IMG/VR virus record: IMGVR_UViG_3300010148_000109
Location: 1-24,849 of that record
DNA from: a virus
Length of the DNA: 24,849 bases
Reading direction: 5' to 3' (one strand)
The first letter of the stretch is position 1; every line of letters begins with the position of its first letter. This document shows, piece after piece, positions 1 to 9,600 of this stretch. The position numbers were made by a program, and so were the translations under genes. A model generated the notes under the pieces. The model saw nothing but the letters and a program-made list of their open reading frames with translations. It had not been told where the DNA came from and ran no database searches.

Positions 1-2
1 AT

Positions 3-3000
3 TATGATGGTGATTTAAATCCTTTTAGAAGTCAATTTATAGAAGGAGAACAAATGAATGTTATTGATGGTAAAGTTTTTGAAAACAAAGACTTTATTGA
101 TGCTCAAATTGACAAAAAAGGATATTCTCAACAAGTAATACAATCTGAAGCATATAAAGCTCAAAAAGAATCTTTAAAACCTGGTAATGTTACAGAGATT
201 ATACAAAACTTATTTAAGTATGATAAGTATGGGGATAAAGCAATTTTCCCTGAAGCAAGTTCTAGACCAGCAGATAAAAATTTAAGAAGAGAAAAGTATT
301 TAGAAAAGTTAATTAATGCATATGCTGAATACAATGCTACTGGTAAAGGTTTAATACCATTGTTTAGAAATATAGAAATTCAGCCTAGACAAAAAACTAA
401 AGCTATATCTCGTCAAGATTTAGATAGATTCTTAGAAGAAGTACATAATCAAAGTGATCTTTACGATAAAAACTTTATATTAATTAATGGTAAAAGATTT
501 AAAGATTTTGCTAAAGACTTTAGTATTCCGTTTGAAGGTGAACAAATACAAAAACGTATAAAGTATACGTCTAAGCCACCTGCTAGTGTAGAAGACTATT
601 TAAGACTGCATGACAATATTATTAGATCACATACTTTAGAAAATATTAGCAGAAAAAAATTAAATAAAAAATATAACCCAAGTAATTTAAAACCTAGATA
701 TCAAGGTTATGGTGAAGGGTTTGGTAGACATTTAACTGAAAACCCTGCGGCATTTGATAAAATAACAAAAACACTAGAACAGTTATATCCTGAAATAAGA
801 ATACTTAAAAAGGATAAAGCAATAGTAGATACAGAAACAGGAGAGCTACAAAGAGGAAGAGCATTTTATCAAGCTAAATTACAATCAGGAGAAGTAAAAA
901 ATATTATTGGTAGTGAAGGTGCTGAAAAGACTGTAGAAATAGGACAAGGTTCGGTAGAAGTAGGAGAAAGATTATTTACAGAAGATGGTTCAGTAGTAAT
1001 GAGAGATAATGTAAAAGCTATTACTGCTGCTATTGAATATTCTATGTCAGATGCTACATTAGATACTATACCACATGAATATAGTCATCATTATGTGCAA
1101 ATGTTTGCTGAAGATGCATTGATTAAAAATGCATTTAGAGAGATAAAAAGAAAAAAAGGTTTATCTAATAACGAAACATGGGAAGAACTAGCTAATAAAA
1201 TAGGTTTAGATTTTGCTAGTGAAGTTTCAAAAATAAAAAGAGGCGAAACTACTGCTGATAAATCTTTAAAAAATAAATGGTTTAAATGGGCATCTACATT
1301 CTGGAATAAAGTTAAAGACTTATTTGGATCTGATAAAATGAAATCAGAATACGATAAATTGTATGACGCATTTAAGTCAGGAAAAAGTCCAGAAGAGTTA
1401 CGATCTATTCATACTACTGAAATGAAAAGACAAGCTACTGCTTTTGAAAATGATAACTTTAAAACTAGACCTTTTGGTTTTGCTAATGCGTCAGAGTTTG
1501 ATCCTTTAGATGAATCATTAATACAAAAACAAAAGCCACTAACTATAGCTAAAAAGAATATTCCTTTTAATGAAGAATATGCTAAAAATGCATTAGGCTA
1601 TACAGATAAACAAATAAGGGATATATCATTATTTAAAGCTGGTTTAGCCTCTGATCCTAAAGCAGTAAAACTTTTAGAAAAACAATATATATCTAAGAAA
1701 TACACAGATATGTTAAAAGACAAATATGTAATGTCTGATGTAGATGGTGTATTAAACTTAAAAGGAAAAATGGATGCAGAGCTTAGATATAATATTTCTA
1801 AATATGATAATCTTGCTCCAGGTGTAAAATCTTTAATGGACAAAGTATTTTTAAGCAAATTTGCGGCAAATACTCAACATCCTTTAAATCTATTTAAATA
1901 CATAAGTGGAAGTGAAAACAGTTATATATATAATGCTGTTATAGGAGAGTTTTATGAAGGTAAACGTAAAGGTTCACAAATACAGGTATTTACTAAAGAT
2001 GGATTTAGAGAAGCAGTAGACAATTCTTATAATGGCAATGCAGAGTTTGCTGGCATTGAATATACTGATAACAACTTAAGAATATTAAATGGTAGAGCCA
2101 CCAAACAAGGTGAAGTTAGCGGTAAAAGCATAAAAGTAGATAATGCTAGAAAAATACTTATTACAGACTCTGAATTAGCTCAACTGTATAGAACATTCAA
2201 AACGCTTGAGAATCAAGGCTCACAGGCTTATATGGAAGCTATAGACCGTAAAGTAAACGCTAATACTGGCATAGCATTTAATTTATTTGGAAAAGAAAAT
2301 GTAAGTAATAGAAAAATTAACGATTCATTTAAGCTTACAAAGTCAGAATACGATGACATTATAAATGTAGTAGAATCTGATCCTACTATTATGTCATTAG
2401 TAAAAGCTAGTGAAAATGTTAGTCGTCAAATATATGATGTTGTTAATCCAGTATATAAAAAGATTAAAGGTGTAGACTTAACAGAAGCTAAAGATTATAT
2501 TACTCTTATAAGAGATGTAAAAAAAGGACAAGCAGAAAGAGATTTAGACAAAATATATTTAGAAAGCTTTTTAAAGAGTAGAGATAAAGATGCTAAAGCT
2601 GATATTAATATTGGCGGCATAATGAAAAATGCTACTGACTATTCTGTATCAACAAGTAATTTTGCTAGTAATAAAATAGGAAACCATAACCTTAAACAGT
2701 TTGTTAATCAATTAAAACAAACACAAGCTATATCTCCATTTATAGATAAGATAGTTAAAAACTATAGTGGCAAGTTTGATGAAATGATTGAACAAAGTGA
2801 TGTTGGATCTAAACACGATATACGTGAAAAGAATATGGTAGATAAGTTTATGGATAATTTCCCTGTGTATGCATTAGGTTATAATCCATTTGTTTCTTTA
2901 AAACAAGCTGCATCATATTTAATGACTAACCCAGAGCTTAATAAAAAATATTTTAGAGTCAAGGAGTTTATGGATATAGCAGATACTTCTAGAAAGGGGT

Positions 3001-3938
3001 TTGCTAACTGGTTTAAAGAAGGAGGTAATAAGCAATTGACACATCTAGATCCTTTCTTGGAAGAGTTATATGCTAATTCTCCTGACTTTAAAATAAGACT
3101 AGATGGTAAGTTATTTAGAGAATTAAGAACTGCGGTAGACAACAATACGCACCCTATTACTGGACAAGACTTATATAATGGTATAAACTTTTTTGGCAAA
3201 CGTGTAGAAACAAATAAATTCTTACGTAAGACTAGAGCAATGGAGTGGATACCTATTGTTGATGCCGCTACTATTGGTCAAATATATAAAACGGTAAAAC
3301 TAGAATTAAAAGATCAAGGGTTTGAAGGTCAAGATTTAATTGACAAAGCTGTACGTAAAACTGAATACACAGTAAACAAAACACAGCCTACTTTTGATTA
3401 CTTATTTACTAGTACATTCCGTAAGAGTGACAATCCTATGATTAGAGCATTGTCTATGTTTGGCGCACAACCACATAAAAATTATAATTATGCTTTGGAA
3501 TCTGTATATGATTATTATATGAATGACCATCCTGCATTTGCTAACAGGATGAAAAAGGCATTAGGAGCAGCATTTGCTATGCAGCCGCTAATGTTAGGAA
3601 TGTTAGGTATACCATCATTATTAGCGTCTAGCGCATTTGACTTTGATGACTCTAGAACATATAAAATGGCAGTAAAAAATACATTCCAAAAGTCTTTAGG
3701 AAATGTACCAGGTGCTAATGCACTTGCTACTTTACTTGAAGCAGCTTATGATGGTAGAGCTGATAGGGCGTTAAACATACATCCTATTGGTGGTTTAGCA
3801 AGAGATACATATGGTTTATTTAACGATTCACCATATTATGAAAAGACTCAACCAGAGCGTATGGCTAGAATATTAGCTCAGATATCAGGCTTACCTCGTA
3901 TGCCTATTACTCAAACAGCATCAGTATTTAACAAATGA
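3..3938 (+). CDS. Very large virion protein with HExxH zincin motif (5' partial)
   Basis: Probably an internal virion or DNA-ejection protein of the large polyvalent type found in tailed phages; this role is inferred from size, position next to tail genes and a hydrophobic C-terminal stretch. The frame stays open from base 3 to the first ATG at 54 and reads as ordinary protein, so the gene likely begins left of the window. The purine-rich AGAAGGAG before that ATG is then just codons for I-E-G-E. Counting from the ATG, residues 341-345 are H-E-Y-S-H, a canonical HExxH zinc-protease motif, followed about 30 residues on by E-E-L-A-x-K-I-G, where a third ligand could lie. Near the C-terminus the segment AFAMQPLMLGMLGIPSLL could insert into a membrane. 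The stop overlaps the next ORF as ATGA. Confident that it is a gene; function is inferred. Confidence 0.9.
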   Translation, partial: YDGDLNPFRSQFIEGEQMNVIDGKVFENKDFIDAQIDKKGYSQQVIQSEAYKAQKESLKPGNVTEIIQNLFKYDKYGDKAIFPEASSRPADKNLRREKYLEKLINAYAEYNATGKGLIPLFRNIEIQPRQKTKAISRQDLDRFLEEVHNQSDLYDKNFILINGKRFKDFAKDFSIPFEGEQIQKRIKYTSKPPASVEDYLRLHDNIIRSHTLENISRKKLNKKYNPSNLKPRYQGYGEGFGRHLTENPAAFDKITKTLEQLYPEIRILKKDKAIVDTETGELQRGRAFYQAKLQSGEVKNIIGSEGAEKTVEIGQGSVEVGERLFTEDGSVVMRDNVKAITAAIEYSMSDATLDTIPHEYSHHYVQMFAEDALIKNAFREIKRKKGLSNNETWEELANKIGLDFASEVSKIKRGETTADKSLKNKWFKWASTFWNKVKDLFGSDKMKSEYDKLYDAFKSGKSPEELRSIHTTEMKRQATAFENDNFKTRPFGFANASEFDPLDESLIQKQKPLTIAKKNIPFNEEYAKNALGYTDKQIRDISLFKAGLASDPKAVKLLEKQYISKKYTDMLKDKYVMSDVDGVLNLKGKMDAELRYNISKYDNLAPGVKSLMDKVFLSKFAANTQHPLNLFKYISGSENSYIYNAVIGEFYEGKRKGSQIQVFTKDGFREAVDNSYNGNAEFAGIEYTDNNLRILNGRATKQGEVSGKSIKVDNARKILITDSELAQLYRTFKTLENQGSQAYMEAIDRKVNANTGIAFNLFGKENVSNRKINDSFKLTKSEYDDIINVVESDPTIMSLVKASENVSRQIYDVVNPVYKKIKGVDLTEAKDYITLIRDVKKGQAERDLDKIYLESFLKSRDKDAKADINIGGIMKNATDYSVSTSNFASNKIGNHNLKQFVNQLKQTQAISPFIDKIVKNYSGKFDEMIEQSDVGSKHDIREKNMVDKFMDNFPVYALGYNPFVSLKQAASYLMTNPELNKKYFRVKEFMDIADTSRKGFANWFKEGGNKQLTHLDPFLEELYANSPDFKIRLDGKLFRELRTAVDNNTHPITGQDLYNGINFFGKRVETNKFLRKTRAMEWIPIVDAATIGQIYKTVKLELKDQGFEGQDLIDKAVRKTEYTVNKTQPTFDYLFTSTFRKSDNPMIRALSMFGAQPHKNYNYALESVYDYYMNDHPAFANRMKKALGAAFAMQPLMLGMLGIPSLLASSAFDFDDSRTYKMAVKNTFQKSLGNVPGANALATLLEAAYDGRADRALNIHPIGGLARDTYGLFNDSPYYEKTQPERMARILAQISGLPRMPITQTASVFNK

Positions 3939-4111
3939 TAAATGATTTTATAGAACATAAAAAAACAGTTGTTAAAAAAACTGGTATAAGTAAAGCCAAA
4001 GTAGATTTATCGTTGAGATATTTTGAAAAGGCTTTAAAGAAGACAATTAGGAATAAAAAACCTTTTTCAGTTTATGGAAAAGTTACCTTTATTAAATTGC
4101 ATAAAAAATAA
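3935..4111 (+). CDS. Small HU/IHF-like DNA-binding protein (58 aa)
   Basis: A short ORF filling the gap between the large virion protein and the next structural gene. It begins in an ATGA overlap with the preceding stop and ends in TAA at 4109-4111. The pattern K-K-T-G-I-S-K followed by F-E-K-A-L-K-K-T-I and then V-Y-G-K-V-T-F-I follows the first half of HU/IHF proteins: helix-turn-helix dimerisation helices, then the first strand with the G-x-x-T-F motif. The DNA-clamping arms and last helix of full-length HU (about 90 aa) are absent. It could be a minimal nucleoid-type protein packaged in the virion, or a remnant. The HU resemblance is by eye only. Confidence 0.6.
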   Translation: MINDFIEHKKTVVKKTGISKAKVDLSLRYFEKALKKTIRNKKPFSVYGKVTFIKLHKK

Positions 4112-4131
4112 ATAAATAATAATTTTATAAT

Positions 4132-5214
4132 ATGGCACTTTCCCCTAAATTTAATGTTTCACAAAGATGTAAAGATTCAGTAATGGTCTTTAAAGATACT
4201 ACTGGAGATTATGATGCATCTAAAAATGCTGGGGGATATGGTTCTCCCAATATAGCTCGTTCTGGAGTAGACAGCACAACTATAGAAATAAAAGCTCCTG
4301 ATGGTAGATATTACAAAACTTTAGGCTATAATACTGATTTACTTTTATATTCTACAGATTATTTATTTACGGCAAAAGATACAGAAAAGTATATAAAAGC
4401 ACATGAGTTTATTTCATACCGAAGAGAAGCCAAGCCAGTAACAATTACTGGTACTGCTGGGGAATTATTTACAGTTTATTTTACAGATGGAGTTACAGGT
4501 AATGTAAAAATTACTATTCAAAATGGTAGCACTACAACAGCTGGTACAATATCTAGCACTACAGCTAGTGAAGTAACGGTAAAAATAGCAAACGGATTAA
4601 GTACTGTAACACAAATAGCTACATTATTAGAAACACATGATGCAGTAAGTAATGTAAAAACATCTGGATCAGCATACAGTCAAGGCAGTAAAACTATTAT
4701 TGAGTCTACAGATGGAGCAGATTATGTAACTAAAGGTCAATTAGCTAGTTTTGTAACAGGGTGTTATGATTTTAGATATAGAGTTTTTGATGGTAGACTA
4801 ACTCCATCTAGTTCTTTAACAGAAGGTGATTTATATGTAGTACATACTGCGGATCCTGGAGAATATGTTACCTATAATAATGTTAATTATTTTATGAATG
4901 AAACTATTAGAGCTACATCAGTATCGTCATGGACAAGAAGTAATGCTAATGTATTATTAGCAAAACTAGAAGCAGAAACAAAAACTACGTTTAGTTATTA
5001 CTGTTCTATTACAGACAAAATAAAAGAAATGATTTTGCAAGATCATCATGTAAGATGTGATAAGTCTTGCGATTTTGTGCAAGCATTAAGCATATTTGAA
5101 ACAGAATTATCTGCTGCTTTAGTTTCATTAGAACGTGAACAAGAAGATTGTGCTTGTGATTCATTATCAGATTTAGAAAAACTAATTAATGCCTTTATGG
5201 CAAGATGTTGTTAA
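4132..5214 (+). CDS. Cysteine-rich structural (tail/appendage) protein, paralogue 1
   Basis: A 360-aa protein with N-terminal F-N-V-S-Q-R-C, then F-K-D-T-T-G-x-Y-D and a G-G-Y-G motif, a long Thr/Ser-rich middle typical of beta-structured virion proteins, and a C-terminal helical domain rich in cysteine (R-C-D-K-S-C near residue 310, C-A-C near 341, final C-C). The same N-terminal and C-terminal pattern appears in the next gene, so the two are paralogues. From memory, such D-T-T-G-x-Y proteins are common near tail genes of Bacteroidota phages. The start has no Shine-Dalgarno, only an A/T-rich leader. No enzymatic motif is visible; a role in tail or appendage assembly is inferred from position. 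Confidence 0.8.
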   Translation: MALSPKFNVSQRCKDSVMVFKDTTGDYDASKNAGGYGSPNIARSGVDSTTIEIKAPDGRYYKTLGYNTDLLLYSTDYLFTAKDTEKYIKAHEFISYRREAKPVTITGTAGELFTVYFTDGVTGNVKITIQNGSTTTAGTISSTTASEVTVKIANGLSTVTQIATLLETHDAVSNVKTSGSAYSQGSKTIIESTDGADYVTKGQLASFVTGCYDFRYRVFDGRLTPSSSLTEGDLYVVHTADPGEYVTYNNVNYFMNETIRATSVSSWTRSNANVLLAKLEAETKTTFSYYCSITDKIKEMILQDHHVRCDKSCDFVQALSIFETELSAALVSLEREQEDCACDSLSDLEKLINAFMARCC

Positions 5215-5223
5215 AATATAATT

Positions 5224-6021
5224 ATGGGAGTAGTAGTAAGTTTTAAAATAAACCAAGATTGCGACAATGTTCGTTTAGAGTTTCAGGATACAACGCCAGA
5301 AGATACAGGATCTAATAATGGATATGGAGAGGTTGTATCTGGATTAAAAACATCTGGTACTATAAATACAGCGAGAGCTAATATTAAAGTAACTAGATTT
5401 ATACTTACTGATCACAAAACATCTACTGAATATGATTTTTATACAGGTTTTGTTCCAAATTATGTAGATAAAATAACATATATATTGTTTAATGAAATAT
5501 CTGATCACTCTAGTTATACACGAATAGAAGATGGTAGGTATAGTTTAAAGTATGAAGTATATGCAGATGATGGTAGTATTACTAATGCTAATTTAGCAAA
5601 TGGTGTAAAATATGCTGCATACAATGCAGATCCAGTAGGAACTGGTGGAGCGACTAATAAAGTAAGTATTACTATAGGTTTAAATACTTTACATTATTTA
5701 CAAGGTGTATCTGTAGTATATGATAGTTCTGCAAGTTCTGTTGTATTTGGTGGAACAGCAAAACTAGCTGCTTTAATAGATGATCATACTGTTGACTTTT
5801 TATATACTTGTGTATGTGAAGATTGTATAGATGATCGTAAAATAGATTTTACCGCTAAGTGTAAACATGATTATGAATTGCTATCTGCAATTAATGAATT
5901 AGATACAGAATTAGCGGCAATAAAAAGCTCCTATGATAATGGAGAAACTACTCTTATAGATGATTCTTTAAGAGATGTAGAAGAAATATGTAAGATTTTA
6001 AAAAATAAATGTGGGTGCTAA
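5224..6021 (+). CDS. Cysteine-rich structural protein, paralogue 2
   Basis: A 265-aa relative of the preceding protein, 9 nt downstream. Shared features are F-K-I-N-Q-D-C-D near the N-terminus, F-Q-D-T-T with an N-G-Y-G motif, and a C-terminal region with C-V-C-E-D-C, a paired C-K-H-D-Y-E helix, a T-E-L-A-A helix and a terminal C-G-C. The middle is shorter and differs in sequence, so the copies are old. A structural role in tail or neck appendages is inferred from context. Its TAA stop overlaps the next ATG as TAATG, so the next gene may be translated by reinitiation. Confidence 0.8.
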   Translation: MGVVVSFKINQDCDNVRLEFQDTTPEDTGSNNGYGEVVSGLKTSGTINTARANIKVTRFILTDHKTSTEYDFYTGFVPNYVDKITYILFNEISDHSSYTRIEDGRYSLKYEVYADDGSITNANLANGVKYAAYNADPVGTGGATNKVSITIGLNTLHYLQGVSVVYDSSASSVVFGGTAKLAALIDDHTVDFLYTCVCEDCIDDRKIDFTAKCKHDYELLSAINELDTELAAIKSSYDNGETTLIDDSLRDVEEICKILKNKCGC

Positions 6022-6245
6022 TGGCAATGACAGAAACAACTATAAAAAATTCAATTAATGCTTGCATGGCAGAATTTTACAAAAAGTATATTGATGATTC
6101 TCATATAGGTAGAGATGATAAAAACACTATGCGTGTTCTTAAAAAGCTTAAAATATTATATAATTTAAGTATGTGGATGGATTTTGAAGAGTCAGAATAT
6201 GAAAAAATATTCTGTTTTATAGCGGAATGTAAACATAAAGTATGA
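6021..6245 (+). CDS. Small hypothetical protein with cysteines (74 aa)
   Basis: I do not recognise the family. The frame is also open from an ATG at 6009, but the ATG at 6021 sits in a TAATG overlap with the previous stop, the arrangement used repeatedly in this genome, so I prefer it. The product is mainly helical (C-M-A-E-F-Y-K-K-Y-I, then L-K-K-L-K-I-L-Y-N-L) and carries cysteines near both ends, recalling the cysteine-bearing C-terminal domains of the two preceding proteins. It could be an assembly partner of those proteins; that is inference from position only. Confidence 0.7.
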   Translation: MAMTETTIKNSINACMAEFYKKYIDDSHIGRDDKNTMRVLKKLKILYNLSMWMDFEESEYEKIFCFIAECKHKV

Positions 6246-6277
6246 AAAATTATAATTAATTTAGAAAAAAATATAAA

Positions 6278-6601
6278 ATGAGTAGAATTGAAGATTTAAC
6301 TAGCCGATTATTTGAAGCACAAAGAAAAGCAAGTAGTGTATCTCACAGCGTAAAAGCGCATAGCGATATATCATCTAGTACAGAAGTTATTGCTGCTGGA
6401 ACCAGAGTCGGAGCAACTATATTTAATAATTTAGGTGGAGATGTTTTTTTAAAATTAGGCGGTGGAACAGTTAGTTCTTCAAGCTTTTCTCTTAAAATAG
6501 CAGCTGGAAACTTATATGAACTTCCATATAGATTTGAAGGATCGGTAACAGCTATAACAGCAGCATCTTCTGGTAATTTACAAATAACAACTTTAAAATA
6601 A
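6278..6601 (+). CDS. Small beta-rich structural protein (107 aa)
   Basis: The N-terminal 30 residues are polar and helical. The rest alternates as short strands: T-I-F-N-N-L-G-G-D-V-F-L-K-L-G-G-G, then F-S-L-K-I-A-A-G-N-L-Y-E-L-P-Y, then G-S-V-T-A-I-T-A-A-S-S-G. This layout is familiar from small beta-sandwich proteins next to tail fibres in many phages; I recall the pattern but no specific family name. Likely role: a tail, neck or capsid accessory protein. It ends 7 nt before the tail-fibre start, so the two are probably co-translated. Confidence 0.75.
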   Translation: MSRIEDLTSRLFEAQRKASSVSHSVKAHSDISSSTEVIAAGTRVGATIFNNLGGDVFLKLGGGTVSSSSFSLKIAAGNLYELPYRFEGSVTAITAASSGNLQITTLK

Positions 6602-6608
6602 TAACACA

Positions 6609-9600
6609 ATGCCAATATATAGTTCAGGTACAATAGCAAACCCTTTATTAGCATGGTCTACTGGCAAAACATATTATGTTGGTGATGATGTTGTAGAAAG
6701 CAATAAAATATATACATGTATAGTAGAACATACAGGAGGTACATTTGCAGATGATTTAGCTGCTAGTAAATGGGCAGAGCTTAGTACGGCAATAGCATAT
6801 ACAGCTGGAGATGGTTTAGATCTTACAGGTACAGCTTTTAGTATAGATGCAAAAGCTAATGGTGGTTTAGTAATTGATTCTACAGAGTTAACAGTAGATT
6901 TAGCTGCTAGTGGCATTACTGGTACTCTTGCTCTTGGAGATGGTGGTACAGGTCAAACAACAGCACAAGCGGCTATTGATGCTCTTACAGCAGTTAGTGG
7001 AGCTACTACAGGTCATGTATTAACTAAAGATGGTTCAGGTAATGCTACTTGGGCAGCTGCCGCAGCAGGTGCTACAGATTTAGATGGTTTATCAGATGCA
7101 CAATCAACTGCTCAAGATTTAACATTAGGACAAGGTGCTGGTAATGATATGGATACTTCCACTCCTACTTACAATACTTATGTAGGTGTTAATGCAGGTT
7201 ATGATTCAGATACTGATACTAGATTCAATGTAGCAATAGGTCATTCTGCAATGGAAAACAATGAAGCAGGAGATAATCAAGTGGCTATCGGGTATCAAGC
7301 TTTAAGTCAAGGTACAACAGGAACTATGTCTAATACTGCTATAGGATGGAGAGCATTAGCAGGATCTACGGGTGGTACAGGTAACGTAGCATTGGGATAT
7401 GAAACATTGAGAACTGCAGGTTCTATTGGAGATTATAATGTTGCGATTGGCTATCAAGCTATGACAACTTTTTACAATTCACAATATACTATTGCAATTG
7501 GCTATAAAGCAGGATACGCTAACAGAGATGATTATAGTGTTCTTATAGGACATCAAGTAGCTTATGGATCATCTCAGGTAGGAGCAAGTAATGTTTATAT
7601 TGGTGATCAAGCAGCCTACAAATCTACAACTGCATCTAAAAACGTAGCTATTGGATATAAAGCAGCTTACGACATAACTATTGGTGCTGACAATGTAATA
7701 CTTGGAAATTTAGCTGCTGAGAATATAACTGAGGGAGAAGATAATATTGTTCTTGGAACAAGTGCAGCAGACAATCTTACTACAGGAGATAACAATATAA
7801 TAATAGGTAATGCAGTAGATGCCAGTTCTGCTACTGTATCTAATGAATTAAGAATTGGTAGTGGTGCAGTTTTACCTTTAAGTGCTAATCTCTCTACTGG
7901 AGCAGTAACTATTAACAGTGCATACACTTTACCTACAGCAGTAACAGGAGCAAATAACTATGTGCTTACAGCACAGACTGATGGCTCTACAGCATGGGCA
8001 GCAGTGTCAGGTGGCGCATCTGATTTAAACGGTTTAGATGATGTATCAGTATTAGGTAGCGGATACGCATGGTCTTTATTTAAAAATGGCACATCACCAA
8101 ATGGCGCTGCAGTTACTGGTACTTTTAGCGGAGAAAGAAATTTAGGAATAGGCGCTGGTGCATTAAATTCTATTACTAGCGGACATGATAATATAGCTAT
8201 TGGATACTGGGCTGGTAATGCTTTAACGACAGAAAGCGACAATATACTTATAGGTTGGGGCGCTGGTAAACTTTTAAGCAGTGGCGCACACAGCAATACT
8301 GTATTAGGTTTTGGCGCACTAGATGCTGCGACTACTGGATATGGAAATACTGTAATGGGGCACAATGCTGCTAGTGCAGTGACTCTAGGGGATTTTAATG
8401 TATGTATCGGCTCAATGGCTGGCAATGCCTTACAAAATGCAGACAGAAACGTAATTATAGGTTATGATTCGGACGGTGCAGCAAACGCAGACCATCAAAT
8501 CGCAATAGGTGATAAAGTTGTCTCAACACAAGCAAGCAGTTTTATATTAGGTCAAGATGGTCAAATATTACTACACGGAGATTTTGCAACTGCTGGAGAA
8601 ACTAAACTAGGTGTAAATCTTGGCAATACATGGACTGCGCCAACAGCAAATTTACACGTCAAAGGACAAGGAACGGGAACAGATACAGCTTTATTAGTTG
8701 AGGATAGTGCTGGTGATGATTTACTTAAAGTTTTAGATAATGGCTCTGTTACTGTTAACAATGCTTATACCTTGCCAACTGCTGTAACTGCCGCAAATGA
8801 TTATGTACTTACAGCGCAAACAGACGGCTCTACGGCATGGGCAGCCGTTAGCGGTGGCGGTGGTGCTAGTGCTTTGAATGATTTAAGTGATGCTACTACT
8901 CCAAGCCCGGGGAATGTTGGAATTGGTTCTAATGCTTTATCTAGCATAGCATCGGGCGGTAATTATAATACGGCTGTTGGCGAGGATGCTGGTAAGGCTG
9001 TGGCGACTGGGAAATACAACTGTTATTTCGGATTTCAAGCTGGAGAAACAAAAACGGGAAGCCGAAATATAGCCATAGGATACAAGGCTTTTGAGGCTGG
9101 TAGTGCAAGCGGCAATGATACTGTCACAATAGGTTATTCAGCCATGCAGACGGCAACGGGTAGCGGAAACACTGCAATAGGTCGTAGTAGTGGTGATGGT
9201 TTGAGTAGTGGCTCTAATAATACTTTTTTAGGCTATTTGACAGATGGAGTTAATACAAATCATAATCAGATAGCCATAGGGTACAATGCCACTGCTGGCG
9301 GTACTAATACAATTCAAATGGGTAATAGTTCAATTACTACGGCTGATATACAAGTTTCGTGGACTGTGGCATCTGATGAAAGGGTGAAAGACAATATAAC
9401 AGATACTGCAATAGGTTTAGACTTTATTAATGCTTTAAGACCCGTAACGTTTACTAAAATACACCCAGCAGACTATCCAACAGAAATTAGAGAGGACAGA
9501 TATAAGCAAGGCGGTGCAGATTATGACGAGGAAACTGAAACACCAATAAAAGGCGAGTTTGACACAACTACGGCGCATGACGGACTAATTGCTCAAGAGG

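Noticed and set aside
42-49. AGAAGGAG as a Shine-Dalgarno site for the first gene
   Set aside because: The frame is open through it to the window edge and reads as protein; other genes here do not use such sites.
7667-8425. Long leftward open frames opposite the tail fibre (also 6674-6916 and 8561-8761)
   Set aside because: They mirror the repeated Ala/Gly/Thr-rich fibre codons; the translations are low-complexity Pro/Ala/Leu/Ser with no start context and lie antisense to a clear gene.
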